Source: a bacterium
Lineage (GTDB): Bacteria > Bacillota_I > Bacilli_A > Izemoplasmatales > UBA1188
Assembly: GCA_017960565.1 (NCBI GenBank)
Contig: JAGCYY010000033.1
Location: 1-50,889, forward strand
Direction: 5' to 3'
DNA: 50,889 nucleotides
In this document: positions 43,338 through 50,889 of the stretch, piece by piece
Position numbering within the stretch: position 1 is the first letter of the stretch
Layout of the letters: the number at the start of each line of letters is the position of its first letter
Notes under the pieces: model-generated
Seen by the model: only the letters and a program-made list of their open reading frames with translations
Told to the model about the DNA's origin: nothing
The model's database searches: none
Made by a program: the position numbers and the translations under genes

Positions 43338-43370
43338 AAAAAGGCCTAGAAACCAAATCTAGACCTTTTT
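43338..43370. terminator. Bidirectional terminator after the GNAT gene
   Basis: AAAAAGG and CTAGA pair with TCTAG and CCTTTTT around one mismatch, with a seven-base loop (43351-43357). T runs lie on both sides. It closes the arc/GNAT transcription unit ahead of comFA. Confidence 0.75.
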
Positions 43371-43402
43371 AATTGGATTTTTTTATTTTTGAATGAATGG
43401 CG

Positions 43403-43915
43403 TTAATTAGAGATATTTATCCAATATCTTTCTATATCACCATCAATATATTCTAATATGCCGCCATTTTTTATTATTGTTTTCTTTGAAGCTATGTTTT
43501 CTTTGTCACAGATCATTAAAACTTTATTTATACCTAAGTTTTTACATTCTATTAGGGCTAGTCTAATCATTTCTGTGCCAAAACCTTTTCTTCTTTCAGA
43601 TGGCCTAATTCCATCGCCGATGTGGCCACCTTTTTTTAGTAGATGTTCACTTAAAAAATGCCTTATATTTACAGCACCAATAAATATATTTCTTTTTGTG
43701 TCTAAAGCAAAGAATACAGAATCTGGAACATATTTTCCGTCGAAATGTTTAATTTCTAGGTTCTCAAGATAATTATCAAAATCATGATAATCATTTTTAA
43801 AAATGGCATAAGGGGTTTTATCATCTTTATCGCCTTTAAAGTGAGTCCACTCATCCATCATTTCAAATAATTGATTTTTATATTCTTTTGATAATCTTAC
43901 TAATTTTATTTCCAT
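43403..43915 (-). CDS. GNAT-family N-acetyltransferase
   Basis: A 170-residue acetyltransferase. The acetyl-CoA loop is GIRPSERRKGFGTEMIRLAL, preceded by the strand FIGAVNIRHFL and followed by KVLMICDKENIASKKTIIKNG. The substrate is not evident; this subgroup includes small-molecule and antibiotic-type acetyltransferases. It follows the decarboxylase gene by 33 nt and may be the last gene of the arginine cluster. Confidence 0.88.
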   Translation of the reverse strand: MEIKLVRLSKEYKNQLFEMMDEWTHFKGDKDDKTPYAIFKNDYHDFDNYLENLEIKHFDGKYVPDSVFFALDTKRNIFIGAVNIRHFLSEHLLKKGGHIGDGIRPSERRKGFGTEMIRLALIECKNLGINKVLMICDKENIASKKTIIKNGGILEYIDGDIERYWINISN

Positions 43916-43948
43916 ATTTTTCGAACCTTATTATAGATATTTTTATAT

Positions 43949-45250
43949 TTATATTTTAGATAAAATATCTTCTAAAGTTTGTAGGTTAGAACGAACTACT
44001 ATTTTTGAATCTTTTATTACTAAATCTTTTTCTTCAGGAAGAAGACAGTGGTGTACTCCACCTTTTCCATTCATACTGTTTTGATATGAGCCTGTACCAA
44101 GACAAGCGATATAAAGATCATCATGCTTTTCTGGAAGATTGATATATCCAAGGTCTTTTTGATAATAGACATCATCACAATCACATGTAACTCCTGCAAG
44201 GCGTGCTTTAATGAATTTGCCATCAAGGTTGTTTATAGGTTTTACAACTATTGCCTCACCAAGAGCGTAATATTCTGGAAGAGCGATTAATAAACTTGAA
44301 TCAACTATATACCAAGGATAGACCTTATCAGTATCCTTTTTAGCGATTACTTTATAGATGTTTATCGTCGCATCTTTTTGGCTATATTTGCCATTTTCAC
44401 TGATGATTGATGGAGTTGCAACTCCTGCTTCTTTTGAAAGATTTAAAAGGAGTGTTATAACGTATTTTGCATAGTCATCATAATCAAAATTATAATCTGT
44501 TGGAAGAGGTGTTCCACCACCGATATTAAAATATTTGATTGATGGAATAGATTTTTTTAGTGGAACATAATATTCATTAAAGGCTTCTTTAAGGTTTAGT
44601 TCAAACTTTTCTTTTTCGTAGTCAAAACCTCTTTGGTGGAAGTGTATTACTTCAAGAATAAGTTTTGTGTTTTTGATGTCTTTTTTGATATATTCTATCT
44701 CATCTTTAGTAAGACCAAATCTATCATCAGTTAAGATGTCACCTTCTTCATTATATTTTGCGCTTAAGTGAACCCTTAGACCAACCTTTAAAGAGATATT
44801 TTTTTCTTTTAATCTTTCATATTCATCTATTGAATCAATGACATCTATAATATTAAAACCAGCTTTGAACGCATCAACAATTGAATCTAGATAATCATCC
44901 ATTTTATAGCCATTAGATACAATGTATCTATCTTTTTGGTTCTCTAGGAGTTTTCTTGTGAGCAATAGATCATAATAACTAGATGTTTCAAGACCATCAG
45001 AATAATAAGATGCTTCTTTTAGTTCTAATAGACCGTAATTAGCTTTATTGGCGTTTAGATAGATAAAAGAACCATTGTAGTTTAGTTCTTTAATGGCTTT
45101 ATCAAAGGCTTCTTTTAAAGAAGTTATTCTTTCTTTTATAATATCTAAAAAAGTTATTTTAAGAGGTGTACCATATTCTATTGCCAGTTTTTTAAGTGAA
45201 AAACCATTATAGAATAATTCACCATCTTTAACTTCAACTAAATTGTTCAT
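43949..45250 (-). CDS. PLP-dependent fold-type III amino-acid decarboxylase
   Basis: A 433-residue protein of the alanine racemase/ornithine decarboxylase fold. The PLP lysine is in NANKANYG (K69), with the HFHQRG strand, FNIGGGTPLP and a C-terminal TCDCDDVYY in place of the usual CDSxD. Enzymes of this fold act on diaminopimelate, ornithine, arginine or carboxynorspermidine. Its position directly after arcC (11-nt gap) suggests ornithine or arginine as substrate, which would give putrescine or agmatine, but specificity cannot be decided by eye. AGGAAT precedes the ATG. Confidence 0.8.
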   Translation of the reverse strand: MNNLVEVKDGELFYNGFSLKKLAIEYGTPLKITFLDIIKERITSLKEAFDKAIKELNYNGSFIYLNANKANYGLLELKEASYYSDGLETSSYYDLLLTRKLLENQKDRYIVSNGYKMDDYLDSIVDAFKAGFNIIDVIDSIDEYERLKEKNISLKVGLRVHLSAKYNEEGDILTDDRFGLTKDEIEYIKKDIKNTKLILEVIHFHQRGFDYEKEKFELNLKEAFNEYYVPLKKSIPSIKYFNIGGGTPLPTDYNFDYDDYAKYVITLLLNLSKEAGVATPSIISENGKYSQKDATINIYKVIAKKDTDKVYPWYIVDSSLLIALPEYYALGEAIVVKPINNLDGKFIKARLAGVTCDCDDVYYQKDLGYINLPEKHDDLYIACLGTGSYQNSMNGKGGVHHCLLPEEKDLVIKDSKIVVRSNLQTLEDILSKI

Positions 45251-45261
45251 AAGCGTTATTC

Positions 45262-46179
45262 CTAGTTTTTAATAATTGTGCCTTTTTTACCCTTTATTGC
45301 TTCATATGCATTTTCAATTGAAGTGATAATGGCAGTACCATTTTTAATCTCATCTAAAAACGAAATTGAAGCTTCTACTTTTGGTTTCATACTGCCAGAA
45401 AGAAAATGACCTAAAGAGTTATATTTTATCATTTCATCTTTAGTAACGTTTCTTAAAACTTCTTCATTTTCTTTATTGAAATTAATTTTAGCTTCGCTGA
45501 TAGCGGTTAATATTAGAAGCATATCTGCGTTTATATCTACTGCAAGCTTACTGGATGCAAAATCTTTATCGATGACTGCATCAACACCTATGTATTTTCC
45601 ATTTTCATATACGACAGGAACACCACCACCTCCGCAGGAGATAACGATGAAACCATTTTCGATTAGAGTTTTTATTTCTTTTTCTTCTAATACTTTAAGA
45701 GGTTTAGGGCTTGCAACAACTCTTCTAAATCCTCTTCCAGCATCTTCCTTCATGACATATGGCATTTTAGATGCTTCTTCTTTAGTGTAGAATGAACCGA
45801 TTGGTTTTGTAGGATTTAGGAATGCTTCATCATCTTTTGATACTTCAACTTGAGTGATTAATGAGATGACATTTTTATCAATCTTTTCAAGATTTAATTC
45901 ATTTTGAATAGCGTTTTGAAGATGATAACCGATGTAACCTTGACTCATTGCACCGCATTCAGTTAAAGGCATATCATAAACTTTAGGATTTATTCTTCTT
46001 CCTTCTGTGAAGGCTAGATTTATGAGTCCTACCTGTGGACCATTACCATGGGTTATTACGACTTCATGGCCATCTTTGATGATAGGAAGAATCATTTTAG
46101 CGGTAAATTTAGCGTTTTTAATTTGTTCAAAAGGGGAATCGCCAAGGGCGTTTCCACCAAGGGCAATGACTATTTTCAT
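45262..46179 (-). CDS. arcC: Carbamate kinase
   Basis: A 305-residue enzyme starting [14 protein letters not shown], with THGNGPQVG, the [10 protein letters not shown] loop and [11 protein letters not shown]. It converts carbamoyl phosphate and ADP to ATP and carbamate (which breaks down to CO2 and ammonia), the energy-yielding last step of the arginine deiminase pathway. It overlaps arcB by 4 nt (ATGA). Confidence 0.96.
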   Translation of the reverse strand: MKIVIALGGNALGDSPFEQIKNAKFTAKMILPIIKDGHEVVITHGNGPQVGLINLAFTEGRRINPKVYDMPLTECGAMSQGYIGYHLQNAIQNELNLEKIDKNVISLITQVEVSKDDEAFLNPTKPIGSFYTKEEASKMPYVMKEDAGRGFRRVVASPKPLKVLEEKEIKTLIENGFIVISCGGGGVPVVYENGKYIGVDAVIDKDFASSKLAVDINADMLLILTAISEAKINFNKENEEVLRNVTKDEMIKYNSLGHFLSGSMKPKVEASISFLDEIKNGTAIITSIENAYEAIKGKKGTIIKN

Positions 46180-47171
46180 TTCTCGACCATAGTTGCATAG
46201 ATTACAGCTTTAATTGTATGTAATCTGTTTTCTGCTTCATCAAAAACAACTGATTGTTTTCCTTCGAAAACATCCTCAGTAACTTCAAGACCGTTTAAAC
46301 CAAATTTCTTGTATACTTCCATACCGATCGATGTTTCAAGGTTATGAAAAGATGGAAGACAGTGCATAAATATAGCGTCTTTTTTAGCTTTTTTCATAAG
46401 TGATTGATTGACTTGGTATGGGAGTAATAATTTAATTCTTTCCGCCCATACTGAGTCAGCCTCACCCATAGAAACCCAAACATCAGTAACGATGACATCG
46501 CAGTCTTTTACTCCTTCTTCGATATTTTCAGTAAGAGTAATCTTTCCGCCTGAAAGTTTAGCTGCATCACAGGCTTTTTCTACTAAAGATTCTTGAGGCC
46601 AAAGTTCTTTTGGAGCTACTGCCCTAAAATCGATACCAACTTTTGCAGAACCAATCATTAAGGAATTGCCCATATTGTATCTTGCATCACCAAGATATGC
46701 CATCTTTATTCCTTTTAAGTAACCTTTATGTTCTCTAATGGTTAATAGATCTGCGAGAACTTGGGTTGGGTGGAATTCATTTGTGAGTCCATTCCAAGTT
46801 GGAACACCTGAATATTTTGCTAAAGTTTCAACTATTTCTTGACTATAGCCACGATATTCAATACCATCAAACATACGTCCGAGTACTCTTGCGGTATCTT
46901 TGATAGATTCTTTTTTACCCATTTGTGATCCTGATGAACCGATGTAGGTTACGTTGGCACCAAGATCATATCCTGATACTTCAAAAGCACAACGTGTTCT
47001 AGTTGAATCTTTTTCAAATAATAAAACGATATTTTTACCTTTTAAGGTATCAGTCATAGAAATACCATTTTTCTTTTTTTCTTTTAAATCTTTAGCAAGA
47101 TCTAATAAACCAGTTATCTCTTCTTCTGTAAAATCGAGAAGAGTTAAGAAATTTCTTTTATATAGTGACAT
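46176..47171 (-). CDS. arcB: Ornithine carbamoyltransferase, catabolic
   Basis: A 331-residue enzyme. The carbamoyl-phosphate loop [20 protein letters not shown] and the HCLP ornithine motif are all present. In this context it runs backwards, splitting citrulline into ornithine and carbamoyl phosphate. AAGGAAG precedes the ATG. It lies between arcA and arcC, so the catabolic name is chosen over argF; no arginine biosynthesis genes are nearby. Confidence 0.95.
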   Translation of the reverse strand: MSLYKRNFLTLLDFTEEEITGLLDLAKDLKEKKKNGISMTDTLKGKNIVLLFEKDSTRTRCAFEVSGYDLGANVTYIGSSGSQMGKKESIKDTARVLGRMFDGIEYRGYSQEIVETLAKYSGVPTWNGLTNEFHPTQVLADLLTIREHKGYLKGIKMAYLGDARYNMGNSLMIGSAKVGIDFRAVAPKELWPQESLVEKACDAAKLSGGKITLTENIEEGVKDCDVIVTDVWVSMGEADSVWAERIKLLLPYQVNQSLMKKAKKDAIFMHCLPSFHNLETSIGMEVYKKFGLNGLEVTEDVFEGKQSVVFDEAENRLHTIKAVIYATMVEK

Positions 47172-47188
47172 ATATTTTTCTTCCTTTT

Positions 47189-48409
47189 TTAAATGTTTTC
47201 TCTTTCAAGTGGCATTGACATACATCTTGGTCCGCCTCTTCCTCTTGAGAGTTCGCTTGATGGAATAGTGTATACCTTAATACCATATGATTCTAAAACT
47301 TTGTTTGTTATATAGTTTCGCTCATAAGCTATTACTTCACCAGGTGCAATACAGATGGTATTTGATCCATCGCTCCACTGCTCTCTATCAGCACTGACAC
47401 TGTCATCACCACCACAAGGAATGAGAGTGACTTTGTTTCCTGTATATCTTTCTAAGACTTTCTCAAGTGGTAATGTTTCTTTTTTGATGATGAGAGAATC
47501 TTTTGTCGGAGACTTCGTGAGAATAAAGATTTTTAGTGTCTTATAACATTCTTTATGAATTGTGAATTTATCAATATCAACTTGAGTAAATATTGTATCT
47601 AAGTGCATAAATGTTCTGTGGTTTGGAATTGTGAACACTAAAACATTTTTGAATGATGTGTTTTGTTTAATAAGAATATTTTTCGCAAGAACTTCAACAG
47701 CGCTTGGGCTTGTTCGTTGGCTGACACCAACGATGATTGTCTCTTTATTTAAGACGAGAATATCTCCGCCCTCAATGTTCGCTTTATTTTCTCTGTTAAA
47801 ATAAAGAGGGGTGTTCTTATAAATAGGATGATATTTAAAAATATATTTTCCATAGATGGTTTCACGACTTCTAACGCTTGAATACATCTTATTTAAAGAT
47901 ACTCCACATCCGATAATTGAAAATGGATCTCTTGTAAAATATAGATTTGGCATCGGATCAGTTAAAAATGGATATTCACCGATGTAGTCAGCAAGAGATT
48001 TAAGAGAATATGATTTGACCTCTGTCTTTTTGATGCCAGACATTGTCTTTTTTACGAGAGTTTTTGTGTCTTTAATTGATTTTAAATATTTTTCTAAAAT
48101 TAAAGAAAGATCATCATTTTTGATATCCGCTTCCTGAATGAATTCATGAATAAATTCATTTCTCACATCTAAACTTGTATCAAGCGCTTCAGTAACTAGA
48201 TCAGATAGATAAACAACCTTAACATTAGCATTTATAAATGCGTCTCTAAATGCTTGATGCTCTTTTTTGGCAAGAGGGAGCCAAGGGATATCATCAAATA
48301 ATAATTCTTGAAGATATTTAGGTGTTAGATTGTCTAGTTCTTCACTTGGTTCATGTAGAAGAACTGTCTTGAGTCTACCTATTTCTGAAAATACATTTAA
48401 TTTGTCCAT
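47189..48409 (-). CDS. arcA: Arginine deiminase
   Basis: A 406-residue enzyme. It has the LYFTRDPFS motif, [17 protein letters not shown] and the C-terminal GGPRCMSMP holding the catalytic Cys. It hydrolyses arginine to citrulline and ammonia and opens the arc pathway encoded downstream. AGGT lies 7 nt before the ATG. No arginine/ornithine antiporter gene (arcD) lies in this cluster. Confidence 0.96.
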   Translation of the reverse strand: MDKLNVFSEIGRLKTVLLHEPSEELDNLTPKYLQELLFDDIPWLPLAKKEHQAFRDAFINANVKVVYLSDLVTEALDTSLDVRNEFIHEFIQEADIKNDDLSLILEKYLKSIKDTKTLVKKTMSGIKKTEVKSYSLKSLADYIGEYPFLTDPMPNLYFTRDPFSIIGCGVSLNKMYSSVRSRETIYGKYIFKYHPIYKNTPLYFNRENKANIEGGDILVLNKETIIVGVSQRTSPSAVEVLAKNILIKQNTSFKNVLVFTIPNHRTFMHLDTIFTQVDIDKFTIHKECYKTLKIFILTKSPTKDSLIIKKETLPLEKVLERYTGNKVTLIPCGGDDSVSADREQWSDGSNTICIAPGEVIAYERNYITNKVLESYGIKVYTIPSSELSRGRGGPRCMSMPLERENI

Positions 48410-48430
48410 AAGATACCTATTTTTTATATA

Positions 48431-48455
48431 TAATGATTATGAATATATCATTATA
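48431..48455 (-). promoter_or_regulatory. Candidate arc promoter and arginine-regulator site
   Basis: On the minus strand TATAAT (48450-48455) overlaps a dyad TAATGAT/ATCATTA (48431-48437, 48447-48453). The dyad contains TATGAATATATCAT, which partly resembles an ArgR box. I see no convincing -35. Confidence 0.35.
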
Positions 48456-48523
48456 TTTATTTTTTACACGATTATTCTATCACATACGAAAAAATATGCA
48501 ATTAAAAATTTTTCACATAAATA

Positions 48524-48557
48524 ATAAAAAGAGTACTAAGATTAGAATCTAGTACTC
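48524..48557 (-). terminator. fba terminator
   Basis: GAGTACTA/TAGTACTC (48531-48538, 48550-48557), extended by GAT/ATC with one bulge, and followed by TTTTTATTATT on the minus strand. It ends the aldolase transcript before the arc genes. Confidence 0.82.
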
Positions 48558-48578
48558 ATTTTATTAAAATATCATTTA

Positions 48579-49532
48579 TTAAGCTTTATTGTCAGAACCT
48601 AAAACGTCTTTAATTTTATGTTCAACTAATGCTTTAATATTAGATCTTGCATCTGTTAAATATTGACGTGGATCGAAATGATCTGGATGTTCAACGAAAT
48701 GTTTTCTAATTGAGCCAGTCATACAAAGTCTGATGTCAGAATCGATGTTGATTTTGCAGACAGCACGTTTTGCAGATTCTCTTAATTGATCTTCTGGGAT
48801 ACCGATTGCATCTGGCATCTTTCCGCCATATTCGTTAACCATCTTAACATATTCTTGTGGAACACTTGATGCGCCATGAAGTACAATTGGGAAACCAGGA
48901 AGACGTCTTGATACTTCATCAAGAATATCAAGTCTTAATCTTGGATTTTGTCCAGGTTTGAATTTATATGCACCATGTGATGTACCAATAGCGATAGCAA
49001 GTGAATCAACACCAGTTCTTGTGACGAAATCTAAAACTTCATCTGGATTTGTGAACTGTGCATCTTCTGCGCTTACATTAACAGCATCTTCAATGCCAGC
49101 AAGTTTTCCAAGTTCGCCTTCAACTGTGATATATCTTCCACGTGCTTTTACATCGTGTGCATAATCACAAACAGCTTTTGTAACAGCTACGTTTTCTTCA
49201 TAACTTAGTGATGAACCATCGATCATTACTGATGAGAAACCATCATCGATACATGATTTGCAAAGTTCAAAAGATGAACCATGATCTAGGTGTAGAGCGA
49301 TTGGAAGATCAGGGAAATTCTCAATAGCAGCCTTAACCATATGGATTAAATATTTAGAGTTAGCATATTTTCTTGCGCCAGCTGAAACTTGTAGAATTAC
49401 TGGTGATTTTAGTTCTCCTGCAGCTTCTGTGATAGCTTGTACAATTTCCATGTTGTTGACATTGAAAGCACCAACAGCATATCCGCCTTTATAGGCTTTT
49501 TCAAACATTTCTTTCGTATTAACGAGTGGCAT
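48579..49532 (-). CDS. fba: Fructose-bisphosphate aldolase, class II
   Basis: A 317-residue zinc-dependent aldolase. It has VGAFNVNNMEIV, the zinc ligand region LHLDHGSSFE, VEGELGKLAG, GTSHGAYK and VLHGASSVP. It splits fructose 1,6-bisphosphate in glycolysis. AAGGAAGG precedes the ATG, and the gene has its own promoter and terminator. Confidence 0.97.
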   Translation of the reverse strand: MPLVNTKEMFEKAYKGGYAVGAFNVNNMEIVQAITEAAGELKSPVILQVSAGARKYANSKYLIHMVKAAIENFPDLPIALHLDHGSSFELCKSCIDDGFSSVMIDGSSLSYEENVAVTKAVCDYAHDVKARGRYITVEGELGKLAGIEDAVNVSAEDAQFTNPDEVLDFVTRTGVDSLAIAIGTSHGAYKFKPGQNPRLRLDILDEVSRRLPGFPIVLHGASSVPQEYVKMVNEYGGKMPDAIGIPEDQLRESAKRAVCKINIDSDIRLCMTGSIRKHFVEHPDHFDPRQYLTDARSNIKALVEHKIKDVLGSDNKA

Positions 49533-49576
49533 AATAAATCCTTCCTTATTTTATATTTTTATTTTTACCGAAAAAG

Positions 49577-49605
49577 ATTATAACAAATAAAATCTTAAAA
49601 TACAA
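49577..49605 (-). promoter_or_regulatory. fba promoter
   Basis: TTGTAT (49600-49605) and TATAAT (49577-49582) are 17 nt apart, with TGT just before the -10 (extended type). It lies about 45 nt upstream of the start codon. Confidence 0.75.
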
Positions 49606-49625
49606 TTAATATATTAATTGCTTTT

Positions 49626-50741
49626 TCAATTTTCGAAATGAGAAACTATAATAGATAAATATTCTCTAATCTTGATGTGTTGTGGACAAGCTTCTTCACA
49701 TTGACCACATTTTATACAATCACTAGCTTTTGAAGAATCTTCAGTGATTTTATTATATTCAGCTTTTGCAGTCCAACTTTCATACACAATACTTGAATTA
49801 TAACAAGAGAAAATTTCTGGGATATTTATTCCCATAGGACATCCATCCACACAATATCTACATTTCGTGCAAGGGATAGATTTTTCATGCTTTATTGTAT
49901 TAACTACATTTTCTACGGCATGCATTTCTAAACTAGATAATGGCCTAACATCTTTCATAAATGATAGATTGTCTTGCATTTGGCTCATATCACTCATACC
50001 TGATAATATCATAAATATATTATCAAAACTTGATACATATCTAAGTGCATAACTAGCATTGGAACCGCCATTAAGAGAAGAAAATATTTTTTGTGCTTTA
50101 GGGCTAAGATTAACTAGTGATCCTCCTTTTACTGGTTCCATTACAATGATTGGTTTATTATGCTTAACACAAACTTCATAACATTCTTTTGATCTGACAT
50201 TTGGGTTATCATAATCAAGATAATTAAATTGAATTTGAACAGCTTCAATCTCAGGATGATTTGTAAGAATCTCATCTAAAAATTCAGGAGTATCGTGAAA
50301 AGACATACATAAATGTTTGATTTTTCCTTCTTCTTTTAGTTTCTTCATAAATTCAAAACATTTACATGATACATATTTTGAATAATTTCTTTTCCCAACA
50401 GCGTGTAATAAATAAAAATCAAAATAAGTGAGTCCTGTAGATTCAAGTTGTTTATTAAATAAAGGTTCTAAGTCTTCTTCTTTAGAAAAAAGAGGAGATG
50501 ATAACTTATTCGCAAAAACATAAGAATCTCTTGGATATTTTTTTGTAAGACATTCCCTTAAAGCTAGTTCACTTTTCCCTTCGGTATAGACTCTTGCAGT
50601 ATCAAAATAGTTGAATCCATTTTTCATAAAATAATCAACCATTTTTTGAAATTCTTCTAAATCTACTTCACTGCCTTTCATCGGCAGTCTCATACAACCA
50701 AAACCAAAATTTTGTTTAACGTTTAGATAAGGGCGTAGCAT
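49626..50741 (-). CDS. Aldo/keto reductase with C-terminal 4Fe-4S ferredoxin domain
   Basis: A 371-residue protein. Residues 1-275 form an aldo/keto reductase barrel with the catalytic set D47, Y52, K79 and H113. Residues 285-360 hold two Cys clusters, CTKCRYCVDGCP and CIKCGQCEEACP, for two 4Fe-4S centres. Proteins of this plan occur widely in anaerobes and link carbonyl reduction to electron transfer; the substrate is unknown. AGGTGA precedes the ATG. A large dyad lies just upstream and may be its operator. Confidence 0.92.
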   Translation of the reverse strand: MLRPYLNVKQNFGFGCMRLPMKGSEVDLEEFQKMVDYFMKNGFNYFDTARVYTEGKSELALRECLTKKYPRDSYVFANKLSSPLFSKEEDLEPLFNKQLESTGLTYFDFYLLHAVGKRNYSKYVSCKCFEFMKKLKEEGKIKHLCMSFHDTPEFLDEILTNHPEIEAVQIQFNYLDYDNPNVRSKECYEVCVKHNKPIIVMEPVKGGSLVNLSPKAQKIFSSLNGGSNASYALRYVSSFDNIFMILSGMSDMSQMQDNLSFMKDVRPLSSLEMHAVENVVNTIKHEKSIPCTKCRYCVDGCPMGINIPEIFSCYNSSIVYESWTAKAEYNKITEDSSKASDCIKCGQCEEACPQHIKIREYLSIIVSHFEN

Positions 50742-50760
50742 ATCAATTCACCTAGTATAA

Positions 50761-50790
50761 TCAAATTAGATAGGTATAAGTCTAATTTGA
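50761..50790. promoter_or_regulatory. Perfect 10-bp dyad upstream of the aldo/keto reductase gene
   Basis: TCAAATTAGA and TCTAATTTGA are perfect inverted copies separated by 10 nt. The element lies 20 nt before the start codon and has the shape of an operator for a dimeric repressor. The regulator is not in the window. Confidence 0.6.
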
Positions 50791-50807
50791 CTCCTTTCTA
50801 TTTAATT

Positions 50808-50861
50808 GTTCTTCACATCAGTGAGGAACTGGCCCCATAGGGCCGCGCGCATTACGAGCGC
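50808..50861. other. GC-rich tandem hairpins in the upstream leader
   Basis: Three successive hairpins: GTTCTTCAC/GTGAGGAAC (9 bp on the plus-strand RNA with one G-U), GGCCC/GGGCC, and GCGC/GCGC. The GC content stands out sharply from the surrounding AT-rich DNA. A minus-strand promoter-like pair (TTGAGT, 16 nt, TATAGC) lies to the right, so this could be the leader of the reductase gene, or a plus-strand structure for a gene beyond the edge. Confidence 0.4.
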
Positions 50862-50889
50862 TATAATTTACTGATTGTATCACTCAAAA

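Noticed and set aside
1-50889. CRISPR array or insertion sequence
   Set aside because: No regularly spaced repeats, no transposase gene and no terminal inverted repeats of an insertion sequence were seen.

Overview
The window is AT-rich DNA from a low-GC Firmicute, most likely a gut member of the Bacilli/Mollicutes-related lineages (Erysipelotrichales or RF39-like). This placement is inferred from gene content, not measured. UGA is a stop codon here: release factor 2 is present and several genes end in TGA, so this is not a Mycoplasma-type code. Nearly all genes are on the minus strand; the clear exceptions are the genes at 10498 and 20365.

Left part (1 to about 10.5 kb): the early and replication module of a tailed-phage-type prophage, read right to left. 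In transcription order it has a roughly 300-nt structured leader, a sigma-like HTH protein, two small proteins, a DUF2800 Cas4/RecB-like nuclease, a DUF2815 ssDNA-binding-like protein, a family A DNA polymerase, a primase-SF3 helicase, a VRR-NUC nuclease, an SNF2 helicase, an ArpU/DUF1492-type late regulator, a small protein and the start of an HNH endonuclease. Packaging and structural genes should lie beyond the left edge. A long imperfect inverted repeat lies next to the primase-helicase gene, and a G8 promoter-like element follows the late regulator. No integrase or repressor is visible.

Right flank of the prophage (10.5-17.4 kb): a plus-strand gene with a C-terminal zinc ribbon, then a four-gene restriction-modification operon of LlaJI type. 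It has two C5-cytosine methyltransferases (the first with a ribbon-helix-helix-like N-terminus), an McrB-like GTPase and an LlaJI-family nuclease, all from one strong promoter set among inverted repeats. The 3' end of tmRNA faces this region, and a stray T-arm-like fragment lies beside it, so ssrA is a plausible integration site.

Host chromosome (17.4-50.9 kb): secG-smpB-ssrA (trans-translation); an enolase-like protein without the catalytic residues; a membrane protein; a GH13 enzyme; a cluster with a P-loop kinase, an ECF S component, ung, a small Cys-rich membrane protein, a phosphoglucomutase and an FMN-riboswitch-controlled ribU; a long co-directional run secA-prfB-recX-glgB-glgC-glgD/glgA fusion-glgP-metallopeptidase; hpf; a comFA/comFC remnant pair; a GNAT enzyme; an arginine deiminase cluster (arcA, arcB, arcC) ending in a PLP decarboxylase; class II aldolase; and an aldo/keto reductase with a ferredoxin domain. 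Metabolically this describes a fermenter that stores glycogen through ADP-glucose and makes ATP from arginine.

The most unusual items are the GlgD-GlgA fusion, the catalytically stripped enolase paralogue, the LlaJI-like operon with its fused DNA-binding domain and operators, the structured phage leader, the 19-bp-armed inverted repeat near the phage primase, and a tmRNA tag that appears to end in Cys.
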